NCBI GenBank assembly: GCA_964478125.1
Contig: CAYZGR010000011.1
Coordinates: 1-64,000 of the forward strand
Origin: FW021-bin31 sp964478125
Lineage (GTDB): Bacteria > Bacteroidota > Bacteroidia > Chitinophagales > Chitinophagaceae
Length of the DNA: 64,000 nucleotides
Direction of reading: 5' to 3'
The notes beneath the pieces are model-generated. The model did no database searches. It was not told the origin of the DNA and was given only the letters and a program-made list of their open reading frames with translations. Each line of letters begins with the position of its first letter. Position 1 is the stretch's first letter. The translations under genes and the position numbers were made by a program. Of this stretch, positions 51,097-60,108 are shown in pieces.

Positions 51097-51870
51097 CTAA
51101 ATCATTTTATCCGGGGCCAACCAAAACTTTCCAACAGCAAGAATGACATATAAAAGAAAACAGAAAGGTACGGCCGCCCAGTAGAGGAAAGGAATACTGA
51201 TGGCGGTTAACACGATCAGGATATACTGCAAGGCATTGCTCCTCCAGGAGAGGTTTTTGAGCTTCAGACCGAAAAAGGGAATACGGCACACCATCAGAAA
51301 ACAAAGCAGGGCAATAAGCAGATAAAGTACCCAGGGCTGCTGCAACCATCCGGCCGCAGGCATTTGCTCATAAAACAGGATCAGCGGGAAAGAAGCCACC
51401 ATCAAACCTGCCGCAGGAGCGGGGACCCCTTTAAAATAATCTTTTTGCGTTGCATCTACATTGAACCGGGCCAGCCGGTAGGCTGCAAAGCAGGGCAACA
51501 ACAAAGCGGGGATTACGCTTAGCAAGCTTACCTCCATGGCGTTGGGCTGCCGCATGTAAGCCTGGCTGAGCAGCTGATACAGGATCATACCGGGCGCCGC
51601 GCCAAAGGAGACCACATCGGATAAAGAATCCAGTTGCTCTCCCAAAGGAGATTGTACCCGAAGCAATCTCGCCGCCAGACCATCAAAAAAATCAAATACC
51701 GCCGCAATACCAATAAATACGGAAGCCCAGTAGATCGGGGGCGGCGTAGCGACCAAAAAGTCCTGTCCATTATAGGAAGAAACAAAAACAGGGGTATGCA
51801 GGGCAAATAAAATAGCGACGGCCCCGCAAAACAGGTTGGCTAAGGTTAGAATATTGGGAATCTGTCTCAT
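51097..51870 (-). CDS. pssA: CDP-diacylglycerol-serine O-phosphatidyltransferase
   Basis: 257 residues, a multi-pass membrane enzyme of the CDP-alcohol phosphatidyltransferase family. The signature is FDFFDGLAARLLRVQSPLGE followed by QLDSLSD, giving the DG-x2-AR-x8-G-x3-D-x3-D pattern. The start ITPNILTLANLFCG-like text (RQIPNILTLANLFCGAVAIL) is typical of PssA. It makes phosphatidylserine, which psd at 35.4 kb decarboxylates. It follows the aminopeptidase gene by 16 bp, suggesting co-transcription. Confidence 0.9.
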   Translation of the reverse strand: MRQIPNILTLANLFCGAVAILFALHTPVFVSSYNGQDFLVATPPPIYWASVFIGIAAVFDFFDGLAARLLRVQSPLGEQLDSLSDVVSFGAAPGMILYQLLSQAYMRQPNAMEVSLLSVIPALLLPCFAAYRLARFNVDATQKDYFKGVPAPAAGLMVASFPLILFYEQMPAAGWLQQPWVLYLLIALLCFLMVCRIPFFGLKLKNLSWRSNALQYILIVLTAISIPFLYWAAVPFCFLLYVILAVGKFWLAPDKMI

Positions 51871-51886
51871 GAAAATAGGGAAAAGA

Positions 51887-53179
51887 TCATCCCTGCATTA
51901 TTTTTTCAATTTCATCAGCCTCGATCGGGATATTTTTCATCAAATCCACATTTCCACTTTTTTTCACCCAATAATTATTCTCGATACGTATGCCAAGGCC
52001 TTCATCCGCAATATAGATCCCCGGTTCTATGGTCATCACGGCCCCGTCCGGAACAGGACGGTGGAAAGAGGGACCCAGGTCATGCACATCAATTCCCAGG
52101 TGGTGGGAAATGCCGTGATATAAATATTTACGGTAGGCGGGATTTTGAGGATCTTCGTTTTTGATATCCGCCTCCGTAAGCAATCCCAATCCGATAAACT
52201 GTTTACCGGCTTCTATCCCTATCTGCCTGTGGTAATCGGCAATGGTTATTCCGGGTTTCAAGATATCCCGGGCAAACTTATGAAGATGCAGGCATGCCTC
52301 ATACACTTCCCGCTGACGTCTGGAAAACCGCCCGTTAACGGGAAGGGTACGGGTTAAATCTGCGTTATAGTGGCCGTACCTTGCACCAAAGTCCATCAGG
52401 ATCAATTCCCCGTCCTTACATTGTTGGTTGTTAGAAATGTAATGCAGGGTGCAGGCATTTTTACCGCTTGCCAGGATAGAGGAATAACCCTCGCCGGTAG
52501 CCCTGTTTTTCAAAAATTCATGCATCATTTCGGCCTGGATCTCAAATTCCCATACGCCGGGTTTGATAAAATGCATGATACGGCGGAAAGCCTTCTCCGT
52601 AATGTCTATAGCCTGCTGCATCACTTCAATTTCGTATTCTGTTTTGACGGAACGCAGCCTTTTCAGTATGGGAGCCGAACGATGATAAACATGCAGCGGA
52701 TATTTCTCTTTAAGCTCATGAGCGTAGCGATAGTCCCGCGTGAAGGGTGCGGCAGGCTTCCGGTCATTCTCATTGGTATTTAAATAAACATTTTCTGCCT
52801 CGTTCATCCATTTTTGCAGGAGGCCGGGCAGTTCATCCAACCAGATTACTTTTTTAATGCCCGAGATCGCAGTCCCCTCTTTTGCACGCAAGCGACGGCC
52901 GTCCCATTTTTCTTTCAGTTCATCCGGCCTCACCAAAACCAGCACTTCCCGGTGTTCTTCATCCGGGTTATCGGGATAAAGCACCAGCATGGTATCTTCC
53001 TGCTCAATGCCCGTCAGCCAGATCAGATCAGAATTCTGAACAAAGGGATATAAAGCATCCCCATTTGAATTTACCTCATCATTAGAATTGAAAATAGCAA
53101 TGGAATGCGGTAGCATTTCCTTTACAAACCGTCTTCTGTTTTCAATAAACAACTCCGCATTCAGGGGTAAATATTTCAT
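51887..53179 (-). CDS. Xaa-Pro aminopeptidase (M24B)
   Basis: 430 residues from the ATG at 53179 (MKYLPLNAELFIENRRRF), which matches the AMP_N start; the frame opens at 53224. The N-terminal domain carries FNSNDEVNSNGDALYPFVQNSDLIWLTG, and the C-terminal pita-bread domain carries the metal ligands DFGARYGHYNADLTRT (two Asp), the GISHHLGIDVHD His, the MTIEPGIY Glu and the GIRIENNYWV Glu. It removes the first residue before proline, relevant to use of collagen-like or dipeptide substrates. Cytosolic. Confidence 0.94.
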   Translation of the reverse strand: MKYLPLNAELFIENRRRFVKEMLPHSIAIFNSNDEVNSNGDALYPFVQNSDLIWLTGIEQEDTMLVLYPDNPDEEHREVLVLVRPDELKEKWDGRRLRAKEGTAISGIKKVIWLDELPGLLQKWMNEAENVYLNTNENDRKPAAPFTRDYRYAHELKEKYPLHVYHRSAPILKRLRSVKTEYEIEVMQQAIDITEKAFRRIMHFIKPGVWEFEIQAEMMHEFLKNRATGEGYSSILASGKNACTLHYISNNQQCKDGELILMDFGARYGHYNADLTRTLPVNGRFSRRQREVYEACLHLHKFARDILKPGITIADYHRQIGIEAGKQFIGLGLLTEADIKNEDPQNPAYRKYLYHGISHHLGIDVHDLGPSFHRPVPDGAVMTIEPGIYIADEGLGIRIENNYWVKKSGNVDLMKNIPIEADEIEKIMQG

Positions 53180-53264
53180 CTTTTTAAAATTAAATATCCT
53201 GGCAAGAGATACAAAGTAAGGCAATTTTTACGAGCCTTTGAAGCGCCGGGCTACTTATTTTTGA

Positions 53265-55544
53265 TTACTTCCGCGGCCCCGGCGGGCAATGTGTTACCAA
53301 ATAATTCGTCAGCAACGTATACAGGTGCCGGGTAGTACCTTCTCCCTCGGAAAGGCTATGGGTCCTGTTGGGATATTCCATCATACTGAACTGCTTTCCG
53401 GCAGCTACCAGGGCATTGATCAGGGCTTCCTGATTCTGATAATGTACATTATCGTCTCCACTTCCATGAATAATGAGCAAATTCCCCTCCAGCCCCTTTG
53501 CATGATTGACGGAGGCGCCCCGTTGATAATACTTCATATCCTGTGGCAATAATCCCATATAACGTTCTTCATAAATATCATCGTAATACAACATATTGGA
53601 TACGCCGGCAACGGCCATCCCCGTTTTATAAATGTCGGGGTACTGAAACAGGAGGTTCTGAGTGGAGGATCCGCCGCCGCTCCAACCCCATACCGCTATG
53701 CGGCTGCTGTCTACCCAGGGCCATTGCATTATTTTTTTCGCGGCCATAGCCTGGTGGTGAATATTGCCAATGCCAATATTTTTAAAAATGGCTTTTCTCC
53801 AGGGCCGCCCTTTGGGAGCAGGCGTCCCCGGGTTGTCTACCGACATGATAACATAACCCATATCCGCCAGTTGCTGATACCAGCTATTGGGACTAAAAAC
53901 ATCTTTCACCGTGCAGCTGGCCGGCTCTCCATAAACATAAAATAATACGGGATACTTCCTGGTTGAATCAAAATTTGCAGGCCGGATCATCCAGCCATCC
54001 ATCGTTACCCCTTCCCCGGTTGTAACTTTAAAAAAGGTTTGGGGATTGCGCAGCATTTGATGTACCAAACTTTTGCCATAAACCGGGTCTCCTTTTTTTA
54101 AGATTTTCAGGGGATGCAGGCTTATGAAATCGCGCCTTGGCGGCGTCTGGTGATTTGAAAAAGAATGAGTCGCATACAGACCATCCGGAGAAACATTATA
54201 ATCATGCGTACCCGACCGGCCTGCAGGAGAAATACGCCTGGGTTTTCCTTTCCCGTCCAGTTTTAAAACATACAAATATTTTTGGGTGGCATTATCCGGC
54301 GAGGCGTAAAAGTAAAGCAGATTGTTTCGCCGGTCTATTCCCGCAATGTCCATCACATCATATTTTCCCGCTGTCATCAATTCTTCTCCCGAGCCGTCGA
54401 GATGCACAAGATATACATGACGCCATCCGTCTTTTTCAGTTCTCCACAAGAAATCTTTTCCCCCATTTATCCAATCCCAACCCGGGCGATCGTACTGCCA
54501 GAAATAATTAATGTCGATCCAGGCGGCATCTCCTTCTGTATAAACTGCTCTTGCCTGACCGTTGTTGGCGTTTACCAAAAACAGGATACAGGTGTCCTGC
54601 TTGCGATTCAATTGTTGCACCATCAGTTTATTGCTGTTCGCGATCCACTCCATCCGCGGGAGGTAGTGTTGTACGGGATCTCCGGGAATATGCATCCACC
54701 GTGTTTTTGCAGTGGAAAGATCTATCACGCCTATCTTGGCCGATGAAGGATCATAGCCCACCTTGGGATATTGTACGGGAATAACAAAGGAATAAACAGA
54801 GTCTGTTGTATTTAGCATCAGGTAATCCCGTATATGCGTGGCATCAATTTGCCAATAGGCAATGGACTTGCTGTCCGGGCTCCATCGAAAGCCATCCCTG
54901 CAGAACAATTCTTCTTCATAAGCCCAATCGAAGGTGCCATTAATGATCTTTTCTGTGCCGTCCGTAGTAAGCTGCCTGTATTTCCCCGTTTCGGGATCCT
55001 CTACATAAATATTGTGTTTACTTACATAGGCCACCCTGGCGCCGTCCGGAGACATTTTTGCAAACTGCAGGGAAGCGGCAGGGAGTTCTTTTCCCAGTTG
55101 GACAAGCTTTTTAGTCGCGGTATCATAAAGCCAAAAGTCCCCCCGGGTATGCGCTCTCCAAACTCTTTTGGAGTTAGTGAAAATCAACAGTTTATGAAAC
55201 CGTGGATACCAGGTATAGGATTCCACGGTTAAAGGTTTGGTAGTCCCCTCGGGCGTAAGTTGCCGGGCAGTTGCCAATGTCGTTTCCGAAAAAGAGGACC
55301 CGGGATCATATTGTATGATCGCATAGCCGCCGCCATGATGCACCAAGCGGGTAAATAAGTGCCCGCTTTTTTCCCACTGTATATTGTTGAGCTGGGTTAA
55401 TTCAGGAACCGGGGCTTTTGGTCCGAACCGCAGGCTTTCCGCCGACCATGCATTATGTAAGGGTTGAGCATACAGTAGGATGGGCAACAAGCTGCATAAA
55501 CCCATTAAAAAAAGATACCTGGTGACAGATGGGCTCCGCTTCAT
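53265..55544 (-). CDS. Dipeptidyl peptidase IV-like S9 peptidase
   Basis: 759 residues. Signal peptide (RYLFLMGLCSLLPILLYAQ), an eight-bladed beta-propeller (about 70-490) with the DPP-IV Glu pair region DWAYEEELFCRDGFRWSPD, then an alpha/beta hydrolase domain. Catalytic triad Ser622 (WGWSGGG), Asp697 (HGSGDDNVHY) and His729 (NRTHSLS). It cleaves X-Pro (or X-Ala) dipeptides from peptide N-termini in the periplasm. Adjacent to an Xaa-Pro aminopeptidase on the same strand, so both may serve proline-rich peptide use. Confidence 0.93.
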   Translation of the reverse strand: MKRSPSVTRYLFLMGLCSLLPILLYAQPLHNAWSAESLRFGPKAPVPELTQLNNIQWEKSGHLFTRLVHHGGGYAIIQYDPGSSFSETTLATARQLTPEGTTKPLTVESYTWYPRFHKLLIFTNSKRVWRAHTRGDFWLYDTATKKLVQLGKELPAASLQFAKMSPDGARVAYVSKHNIYVEDPETGKYRQLTTDGTEKIINGTFDWAYEEELFCRDGFRWSPDSKSIAYWQIDATHIRDYLMLNTTDSVYSFVIPVQYPKVGYDPSSAKIGVIDLSTAKTRWMHIPGDPVQHYLPRMEWIANSNKLMVQQLNRKQDTCILFLVNANNGQARAVYTEGDAAWIDINYFWQYDRPGWDWINGGKDFLWRTEKDGWRHVYLVHLDGSGEELMTAGKYDVMDIAGIDRRNNLLYFYASPDNATQKYLYVLKLDGKGKPRRISPAGRSGTHDYNVSPDGLYATHSFSNHQTPPRRDFISLHPLKILKKGDPVYGKSLVHQMLRNPQTFFKVTTGEGVTMDGWMIRPANFDSTRKYPVLFYVYGEPASCTVKDVFSPNSWYQQLADMGYVIMSVDNPGTPAPKGRPWRKAIFKNIGIGNIHHQAMAAKKIMQWPWVDSSRIAVWGWSGGGSSTQNLLFQYPDIYKTGMAVAGVSNMLYYDDIYEERYMGLLPQDMKYYQRGASVNHAKGLEGNLLIIHGSGDDNVHYQNQEALINALVAAGKQFSMMEYPNRTHSLSEGEGTTRHLYTLLTNYLVTHCPPGPRK

Positions 55545-55653
55545 AAAACTGATTTAATGTATGAAATAGAAACAAATATTCAAAAAAATTCGGGAAAACC
55601 GAGTGAAAAACCGAATTATCGGGAAGCTATTCCGGAATCCATCTATTAATTTG

Positions 55654-55661
55654 TACTTTTG
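55654..55661 (+). promoter_or_regulatory. -7 box of cysD-cysN
   Basis: TACTTTTG, exact TAnnTTTG, 74 bp before the cysD ATG. No matching -33 box. No riboswitch fold that I recognise lies in the leader. Confidence 0.45.
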
Positions 55662-55735
55662 CATTCCCCTGCCATTGCAAAAAGTAAGACAGGCTTTTTT
55701 TGAAATCATAATTCCACTATTTCTATAGACTATAT

Positions 55736-56653
55736 ATGTTAATAAAAATGGACCCTTATTATTTAGATCATTTAAAGGAGTTGGAGTCGGAAGCCCTATT
55801 TGTCATCCGCGAGGTGGCAGCCCAGTTTGACCGGCCGGCCATCCTGTTTTCCGGCGGTAAAGACTCCATTGTCGTAACGCGCTTAGCAGAACGTGCTTTC
55901 TGGCCGGCAAAGATTCCCATGCCGCTTATCCATATAGATACGGGACACAACTTTCCGGAGGCATTGGCTTTCAGAGATCATCTGGTAGAAGAGCTGGGGA
56001 TACAGCTTATAGTAGGTTCTGTTCAAAAATCTATAGATGAGGGACGGGTAAAAGAAGAAACAGGCCTCAATGCCAGTCGCAACAGCCTGCAAATTACGAC
56101 GTTGTTGGATACTCTTGAAGCACACCAGATAGACTGTGCCATTGGTGGGGCGCGTCGGGATGAAGAAAAGGCCAGGGCCAAGGAACGCTTTTTCTCACAC
56201 CGGGATGAGTTTGGACAGTGGGATCCGAAAAATCAGCGTCCCGAACTTTGGAATATTTTCAATGGCCGGAAAAGACTGGGAGAACACTTCAGGGTATTTC
56301 CGATCAGTAACTGGACAGAGATGGATGTATGGAATTACATCAGACAGGAAAAACTGGAAATCCCGTCTTTATATTATGCACATGAGCGGGAAGTCATTCA
56401 TCGTCTGGGTACCTGGCTGCCCGTTTCCAAATACCTCACTTTGCGGGAAAATGAAAAGATCGAAAGAAAGAAAATCCGTTTTCGCACACTGGGGGATATT
56501 ACCATTACCGGGGGTATTGAATCGGATGCCGACACCCTTGACAAGATCGTTGCGGAGGTGGCTGCATCCCGACAGACTGAACGCGGCAACCGCGGCGATG
56601 ATAAGCGGTCGGAAACAGCCATGGAAGACCGGAAGAAACAAGGGTACTTTTAA
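55736..56653 (+). CDS. cysD: Sulfate adenylyltransferase subunit 2
   Basis: 305 residues of the PAPS reductase/ATP pyrophosphatase fold. Features: SGGKDSIVVTRLAERAF (PP-loop), PLIHIDTGHNFPE, CAIGGARRDEEKARAKERFFS, and the CysD-specific ending (SADT..KIVAEVAASRQTERGNR.DD with KKQGYF). With CysN it makes adenosine phosphosulfate, the first step of sulfate assimilation. Start ATG at 55736, or 12 bp later. 134 bp separate it from cysN. Confidence 0.96.
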   Translation: MLIKMDPYYLDHLKELESEALFVIREVAAQFDRPAILFSGGKDSIVVTRLAERAFWPAKIPMPLIHIDTGHNFPEALAFRDHLVEELGIQLIVGSVQKSIDEGRVKEETGLNASRNSLQITTLLDTLEAHQIDCAIGGARRDEEKARAKERFFSHRDEFGQWDPKNQRPELWNIFNGRKRLGEHFRVFPISNWTEMDVWNYIRQEKLEIPSLYYAHEREVIHRLGTWLPVSKYLTLRENEKIERKKIRFRTLGDITITGGIESDADTLDKIVAEVAASRQTERGNRGDDKRSETAMEDRKKQGYF

Positions 56654-56728
56654 AGCTGAAAGAACTACGAATTGGAAGATTACGAATTAAGAGTATATCA
56701 TCCATAAATCTTAGCATTGAAACTACCT

Positions 56729-56766
56729 CTGAAACACTCTTAAACTATTCTGAAACACATTAAAAC
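56729..56766 (+). repeat. Direct repeats in the cysD-cysN spacer
   Basis: CTGAAACAC followed by a TTAAA-containing tail occurs twice, starting at 56729 and 56750, 21 bp apart. Before it, TACGAATT-like units repeat at about 56667-56690. No reading frame lies in the 134-bp spacer. Confidence 0.4.
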
Positions 56767-56787
56767 CACTCAACAACAAAACTACTC

Positions 56788-58032
56788 ATGGAACTCTTAC
56801 GATTTATGACGGCCGGCAGTGTGGATGATGGAAAAAGTACATTGATCGGGCGGCTGCTGTATGACTCTAAATCCATCTTCCAGGATCAGATAGAGGCGGT
56901 GGAAAAATCCAGCAAAACCAAAGGGCTGGAAGATATCGATTTATCTTTACTGACTGACGGGTTAAGAGCGGAGAGAGAACAGGGAATTACCATTGATGTG
57001 GCCTATCGTTATTTCGCTACTCCCAAAAGGAAGTTTATCATCGCGGATACCCCCGGCCATATCCAATATACCCGGAACATGGTAACCGGAGCCTCTACCG
57101 CCAACCTTGCCCTGATATTAATAGATGCGCGCAACGGGGTAGTAGAACAAACTCGTCGTCATTCTTATATTGCCTCTTTACTCCAGCTCCCTCACCTGGT
57201 TATTTGTGTTAATAAAATGGACTTAGTGGATTATAAAGAACAAGTATTTAATAAGATAGTAGAAGACTATACCCGATTTGCAGAAAAACTGGAGGTGAAC
57301 GACATTCGTTTTATCCCTATCAGTGCACTCAAAGGAGACAATGTGGTGCATAAATCTAAAAAAATGAGTTGGTATGGAGGAGATCCCTTGTTGCATACCC
57401 TGGAAACCATTCCCGTGAGAGACGATGAAAATCAAGAGGATACCCGTTTCCCGGTACAGACCATTATCCGGCCCCGCACCGATCAATATCACGACTACAG
57501 AGGATATGCAGGAAAAATAGCCGGCGGCATCTTTCGGCCGGGAGATAAGGTGACGGTTCTCCCCTCCGGCCTGCACTCGACCATCCGGTCTATTGATACC
57601 TTTCACGGACCGCTTGAAGAAGCTTTTGCTCCCATGTCTGTTTCCCTTACCCTGGAAGATGATATTGATATCAGCAGAGGAGATATGCTGGTAGGAGAGA
57701 ACAGCCGGCCACGGGCAGAACAGGATATGGATTGCATGATGTGCTGGCTCAATACAAAAGATCCGCATCCTCGTGCAAAATACGTATTGCGCCATACCAC
57801 CAACGAGGTGCGCGCCATGATAAAAGAGATCTATTATAAAGTGGATATAAACACTTTAGCAGAAATTAAAGAGGAGCAAACCGAAATTAAAATGAATGAT
57901 CTCTTTAAAGCGCAATTAAGGACCACGAGGCCGCTTTTGTTCGACAGATACCATACAAACCGGCACACCGGCTCTTTGATCCTCATAGATGAGAGCACGA
58001 ATGAAACCGTGGCGGCAGGGATGATCGTATAA
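56788..58032 (+). CDS. cysN: Sulfate adenylyltransferase subunit 1 (GTPase)
   Basis: 414 residues, the CysN form without a fused APS kinase. GTPase motifs: TAGSVDDGKSTLIGRLL (G1), REQGITIDVAYRYF (G2), DTPGHIQYTRNMVTGAS (G3), NKMDLVDY (G4). Then two EF-Tu-like beta-barrels (TIIRPRTDQYHDYRGYAGKI onward). GTP hydrolysis drives formation of APS by CysD. Slightly shorter than E. coli CysN (475). The stop is 6 bp before the end of the convergent TPM-domain gene. cysC, cysH and cysIJ are not in the window. Confidence 0.96.
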   Translation: MELLRFMTAGSVDDGKSTLIGRLLYDSKSIFQDQIEAVEKSSKTKGLEDIDLSLLTDGLRAEREQGITIDVAYRYFATPKRKFIIADTPGHIQYTRNMVTGASTANLALILIDARNGVVEQTRRHSYIASLLQLPHLVICVNKMDLVDYKEQVFNKIVEDYTRFAEKLEVNDIRFIPISALKGDNVVHKSKKMSWYGGDPLLHTLETIPVRDDENQEDTRFPVQTIIRPRTDQYHDYRGYAGKIAGGIFRPGDKVTVLPSGLHSTIRSIDTFHGPLEEAFAPMSVSLTLEDDIDISRGDMLVGENSRPRAEQDMDCMMCWLNTKDPHPRAKYVLRHTTNEVRAMIKEIYYKVDINTLAEIKEEQTEIKMNDLFKAQLRTTRPLLFDRYHTNRHTGSLILIDESTNETVAAGMIV

Positions 58033-58038
58033 GTGCAG

Positions 58039-58908
58039 TTACCATCCTCCTCCGGCCCCGCCGCCGCCAAAGCCGCCGCCGCCGAAACCGCCAAAACCGC
58101 CGCCGCCTCCCCCGAAGCCGCCGCCTCCAAAACCGCCACGACCACCGCCTCCCAGCATATTGCCGAGAAGCATGCCCCCGAGGAAGGGACCCAGTCCGTA
58201 TCCGCGGCCCCTGCGATTGTATCCATGGCCGCCGCCATTATTACCGCCTCCGCGGCTACTGATAAATATGACGAAGATGATTATAAAAATGAACAGGAAA
58301 AAGAATATGCCTCCATTGCCCGCTTTGTTTTTGGCATCACGGGGGGAAGCTTTATATTCTCCTGCAGCAGCCTTGATAAGGTCGGTGGTAGCCAGATCCA
58401 GCCCCTTGTAGTAATCTTCGTATTTGAAGTTAGGTATAAGATCTTTATTAATGATGGCCCCCGCAGTAATATCCGGTATGGCTCCCTCCATTCCGTAACC
58501 GGTTGCAATAAAAGCCTTGCGGTCTGCTGCGGCGATCAGAATGACGATCCCGTTATCAAATTTTTTCCCTCCTACTCCCCATTTTTGCCCTATGGCCACC
58601 GCATAATTGACCATGGCATAATCTCCTACCGTACGCACAATGACCACGGCTATCTGGGTAGAAGTGCTGTCATTATAGGCCACCAGTTTCTGCTCCAGGG
58701 CATTATTTTCGGATGGAGTCAAAAGACCGGTAAAATCGTTCACCAGCCGGGGGGGATTGGGACGGGCAGGAACGGGAATATCCTGTGCCCGACCAGATAA
58801 AAATAAGGTTAAAAATAAGAGAATAAGCGGGATCCCTCTGGTCAGACATCCGGAAATAAGAGCGGCAGACTTATGGGAAAAAGTAAGATTCGTTTTTTTA
58901 TGAAGCAA
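58039..58908 (-). CDS. TPM-domain (YgcG-type) membrane protein with Gly-rich tail
   Basis: 289 residues. Signal segment (GIPLILLFLTLFLSGRAQ), TPM domain (about 50-195: NDFTGLLTPSENNALEQKLV, TQIAVVIVRTVGDY, FDNGIVILIAAADRKAFIATGYGMEGAIPD), one TM helix (about 200-217) and a tail of Gly/Phe repeats from 218 to the end. TPM domains form psb32-like folds; roles in photosystem II repair (plants) and respiratory complex assembly are known, function here unknown. The Gly-rich tail explains the long spurious frame on the other strand. Third gene of a lemA-TPM-TPM unit. Confidence 0.88.
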   Translation of the reverse strand: MLHKKTNLTFSHKSAALISGCLTRGIPLILLFLTLFLSGRAQDIPVPARPNPPRLVNDFTGLLTPSENNALEQKLVAYNDSTSTQIAVVIVRTVGDYAMVNYAVAIGQKWGVGGKKFDNGIVILIAAADRKAFIATGYGMEGAIPDITAGAIINKDLIPNFKYEDYYKGLDLATTDLIKAAAGEYKASPRDAKNKAGNGGIFFFLFIFIIIFVIFISSRGGGNNGGGHGYNRRGRGYGLGPFLGGMLLGNMLGGGGRGGFGGGGFGGGGGGFGGFGGGGFGGGGAGGGW

Positions 58909-58933
58909 AACAATGTTTTTTTAATTGACTGGA

Positions 58934-59380
58934 TCAGCCGTAAATAATATCGTCGGGCAACTCATTCTCATCATCAGGCTGGTGCGGGAAATAGGTTTTC
59001 AGGGATTCGCCTATGGAACGTACAGCCGTTGCTATCCCGTCTACATACTGTTTTTCCCGAAAAGCCTCGCGCATTCCTGCAGCCTGTTTTTTCCAAAAGT
59101 GATCTCCCACCTTCTTATGGATGCCTTCATCACCCAGTATAGCAAATTGCCGGTCTTTTAAAGCCACATAGACCAAAACCCCATTCCGATCCCCGGTATG
59201 TTGCATATTGAGCTGAAAGAACAGCTCTTCCGCACGTTCCATAGCATCGATGTATTTACATCTGAGCTCTACATAGACCCGTACTTCTCCGGAGGTCTCC
59301 TTTTCAGCATGCTGAATGGCTTCTATCAGCTTTTGGTTTTGGACTTCATCGAAAATGGGCTTTTTCTTAAATAGCTTCAC
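58934..59380 (-). CDS. TPM-domain protein, soluble form
   Basis: 148 residues without a signal peptide or clear TM helix. The TPM core is EVQNQKLIEAIQHAEKETSGEVRVYVE, GVLVYVALKDRQFAILGDEGIHKKVGDHFW and DGIATAVRSIGESLKTYFP. It ends with an acidic tail (PDDENELPDDIIYG). Lies 25 bp before the longer TPM gene and 65 bp after lemA; this trio recurs widely in Bacteroidota as far as I recall. Confidence 0.87.
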   Translation of the reverse strand: MKLFKKKPIFDEVQNQKLIEAIQHAEKETSGEVRVYVELRCKYIDAMERAEELFFQLNMQHTGDRNGVLVYVALKDRQFAILGDEGIHKKVGDHFWKKQAAGMREAFREKQYVDGIATAVRSIGESLKTYFPHQPDDENELPDDIIYG

Positions 59381-59445
59381 AGATCACAATTTCAAAAGAT
59401 GATTTGATTGATTAATATATTCCGGAATCCGGTTATCCGGAAAGG

Positions 59446-60060
59446 CTAATCGGATGAATCGTTGTTGCTTCCGAAATCCACCGTAGGAGCATGTTCTGCA
59501 CCCTGCTCAGCCTGGAAGAATCCCTTTTTATCAAAGCCGAACATACCGGCATAGAATACGGCGGGAAACCTCTTGATAGATTTATTGTATATACTTACCG
59601 CATCATTAAAGCGCTTACGCGCAACGGATATCCGGTTCTCGGTTCCCTCTAATTGGGTTTGAAGTCCTTTAAAATTCTCAGTAGCCCTAAGCTGGGGATA
59701 ACGCTCGGAAACGACCATCAACCGCCCTAAGGCCTGGCTGAGCTGACCCTGGCTGGCCTGGAATTTCTGGATGGCCTCGGGGGAGAGATCGGCGGGGTCT
59801 ACCTTTACCTGTGTAGCCGAGGCACGGGCCTGGATCACGTCCGTAAGAGTCGATTTCTCAAAATTGGCCGCTCCTTTTACCGTATTGACCAGATTGGGTA
59901 TCAGGTCCATCCGGCGCTGATACTGGTTCTCCACCTGGCTCCATGCATTTTCCACATCCTGTTCATTGTTCACCAGCTTGTTATAACCACTTTTCAGGCT
60001 GCATCCTCCTATTAAAACGATCAAAACGATTACGATCAGAACAATCCATCCTTTTTTCAT
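59446..60060 (-). CDS. lemA: LemA family protein
   Basis: 204 residues. A single N-terminal membrane helix (GWIVLIVIVLIVLIGGCSL) is followed by the family core: YNKLVNNEQDVENAWSQVEN, QRRMDLIPNLVNTVKGAANFE, LMVVSERYPQLRATENFKGL and EGTENRISVARKRFNDAV. A Cys in IGGCS could be a lipidation site. Known as an epitope-bearing membrane protein of unknown function; often paired with TPM-domain proteins. First gene of the unit, with a -7 box at 60094-60101. Confidence 0.93.
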   Translation of the reverse strand: MKKGWIVLIVIVLIVLIGGCSLKSGYNKLVNNEQDVENAWSQVENQYQRRMDLIPNLVNTVKGAANFEKSTLTDVIQARASATQVKVDPADLSPEAIQKFQASQGQLSQALGRLMVVSERYPQLRATENFKGLQTQLEGTENRISVARKRFNDAVSIYNKSIKRFPAVFYAGMFGFDKKGFFQAEQGAEHAPTVDFGSNNDSSD

Positions 60061-60093
60061 AAAAAAATTGGGTTAAGGTTTTTTAACAGTTAT

Positions 60094-60101
60094 CAAAGGT
60101 A
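60094..60101 (-). promoter_or_regulatory. -7 box of the lemA-TPM unit
   Basis: TACCTTTG on the minus strand, exact TAnnTTTG, 34 bp before the lemA start. Confidence 0.5.
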
Positions 60102-60108
60102 ATCAATT

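Noticed and set aside
58033..58800. Long plus-strand frame rich in Ala, Pro and Lys
   Set aside because: It lies antisense to the Gly-rich tail and TPM domain of a recognisable protein; the composition is the mirror of GGN codons.
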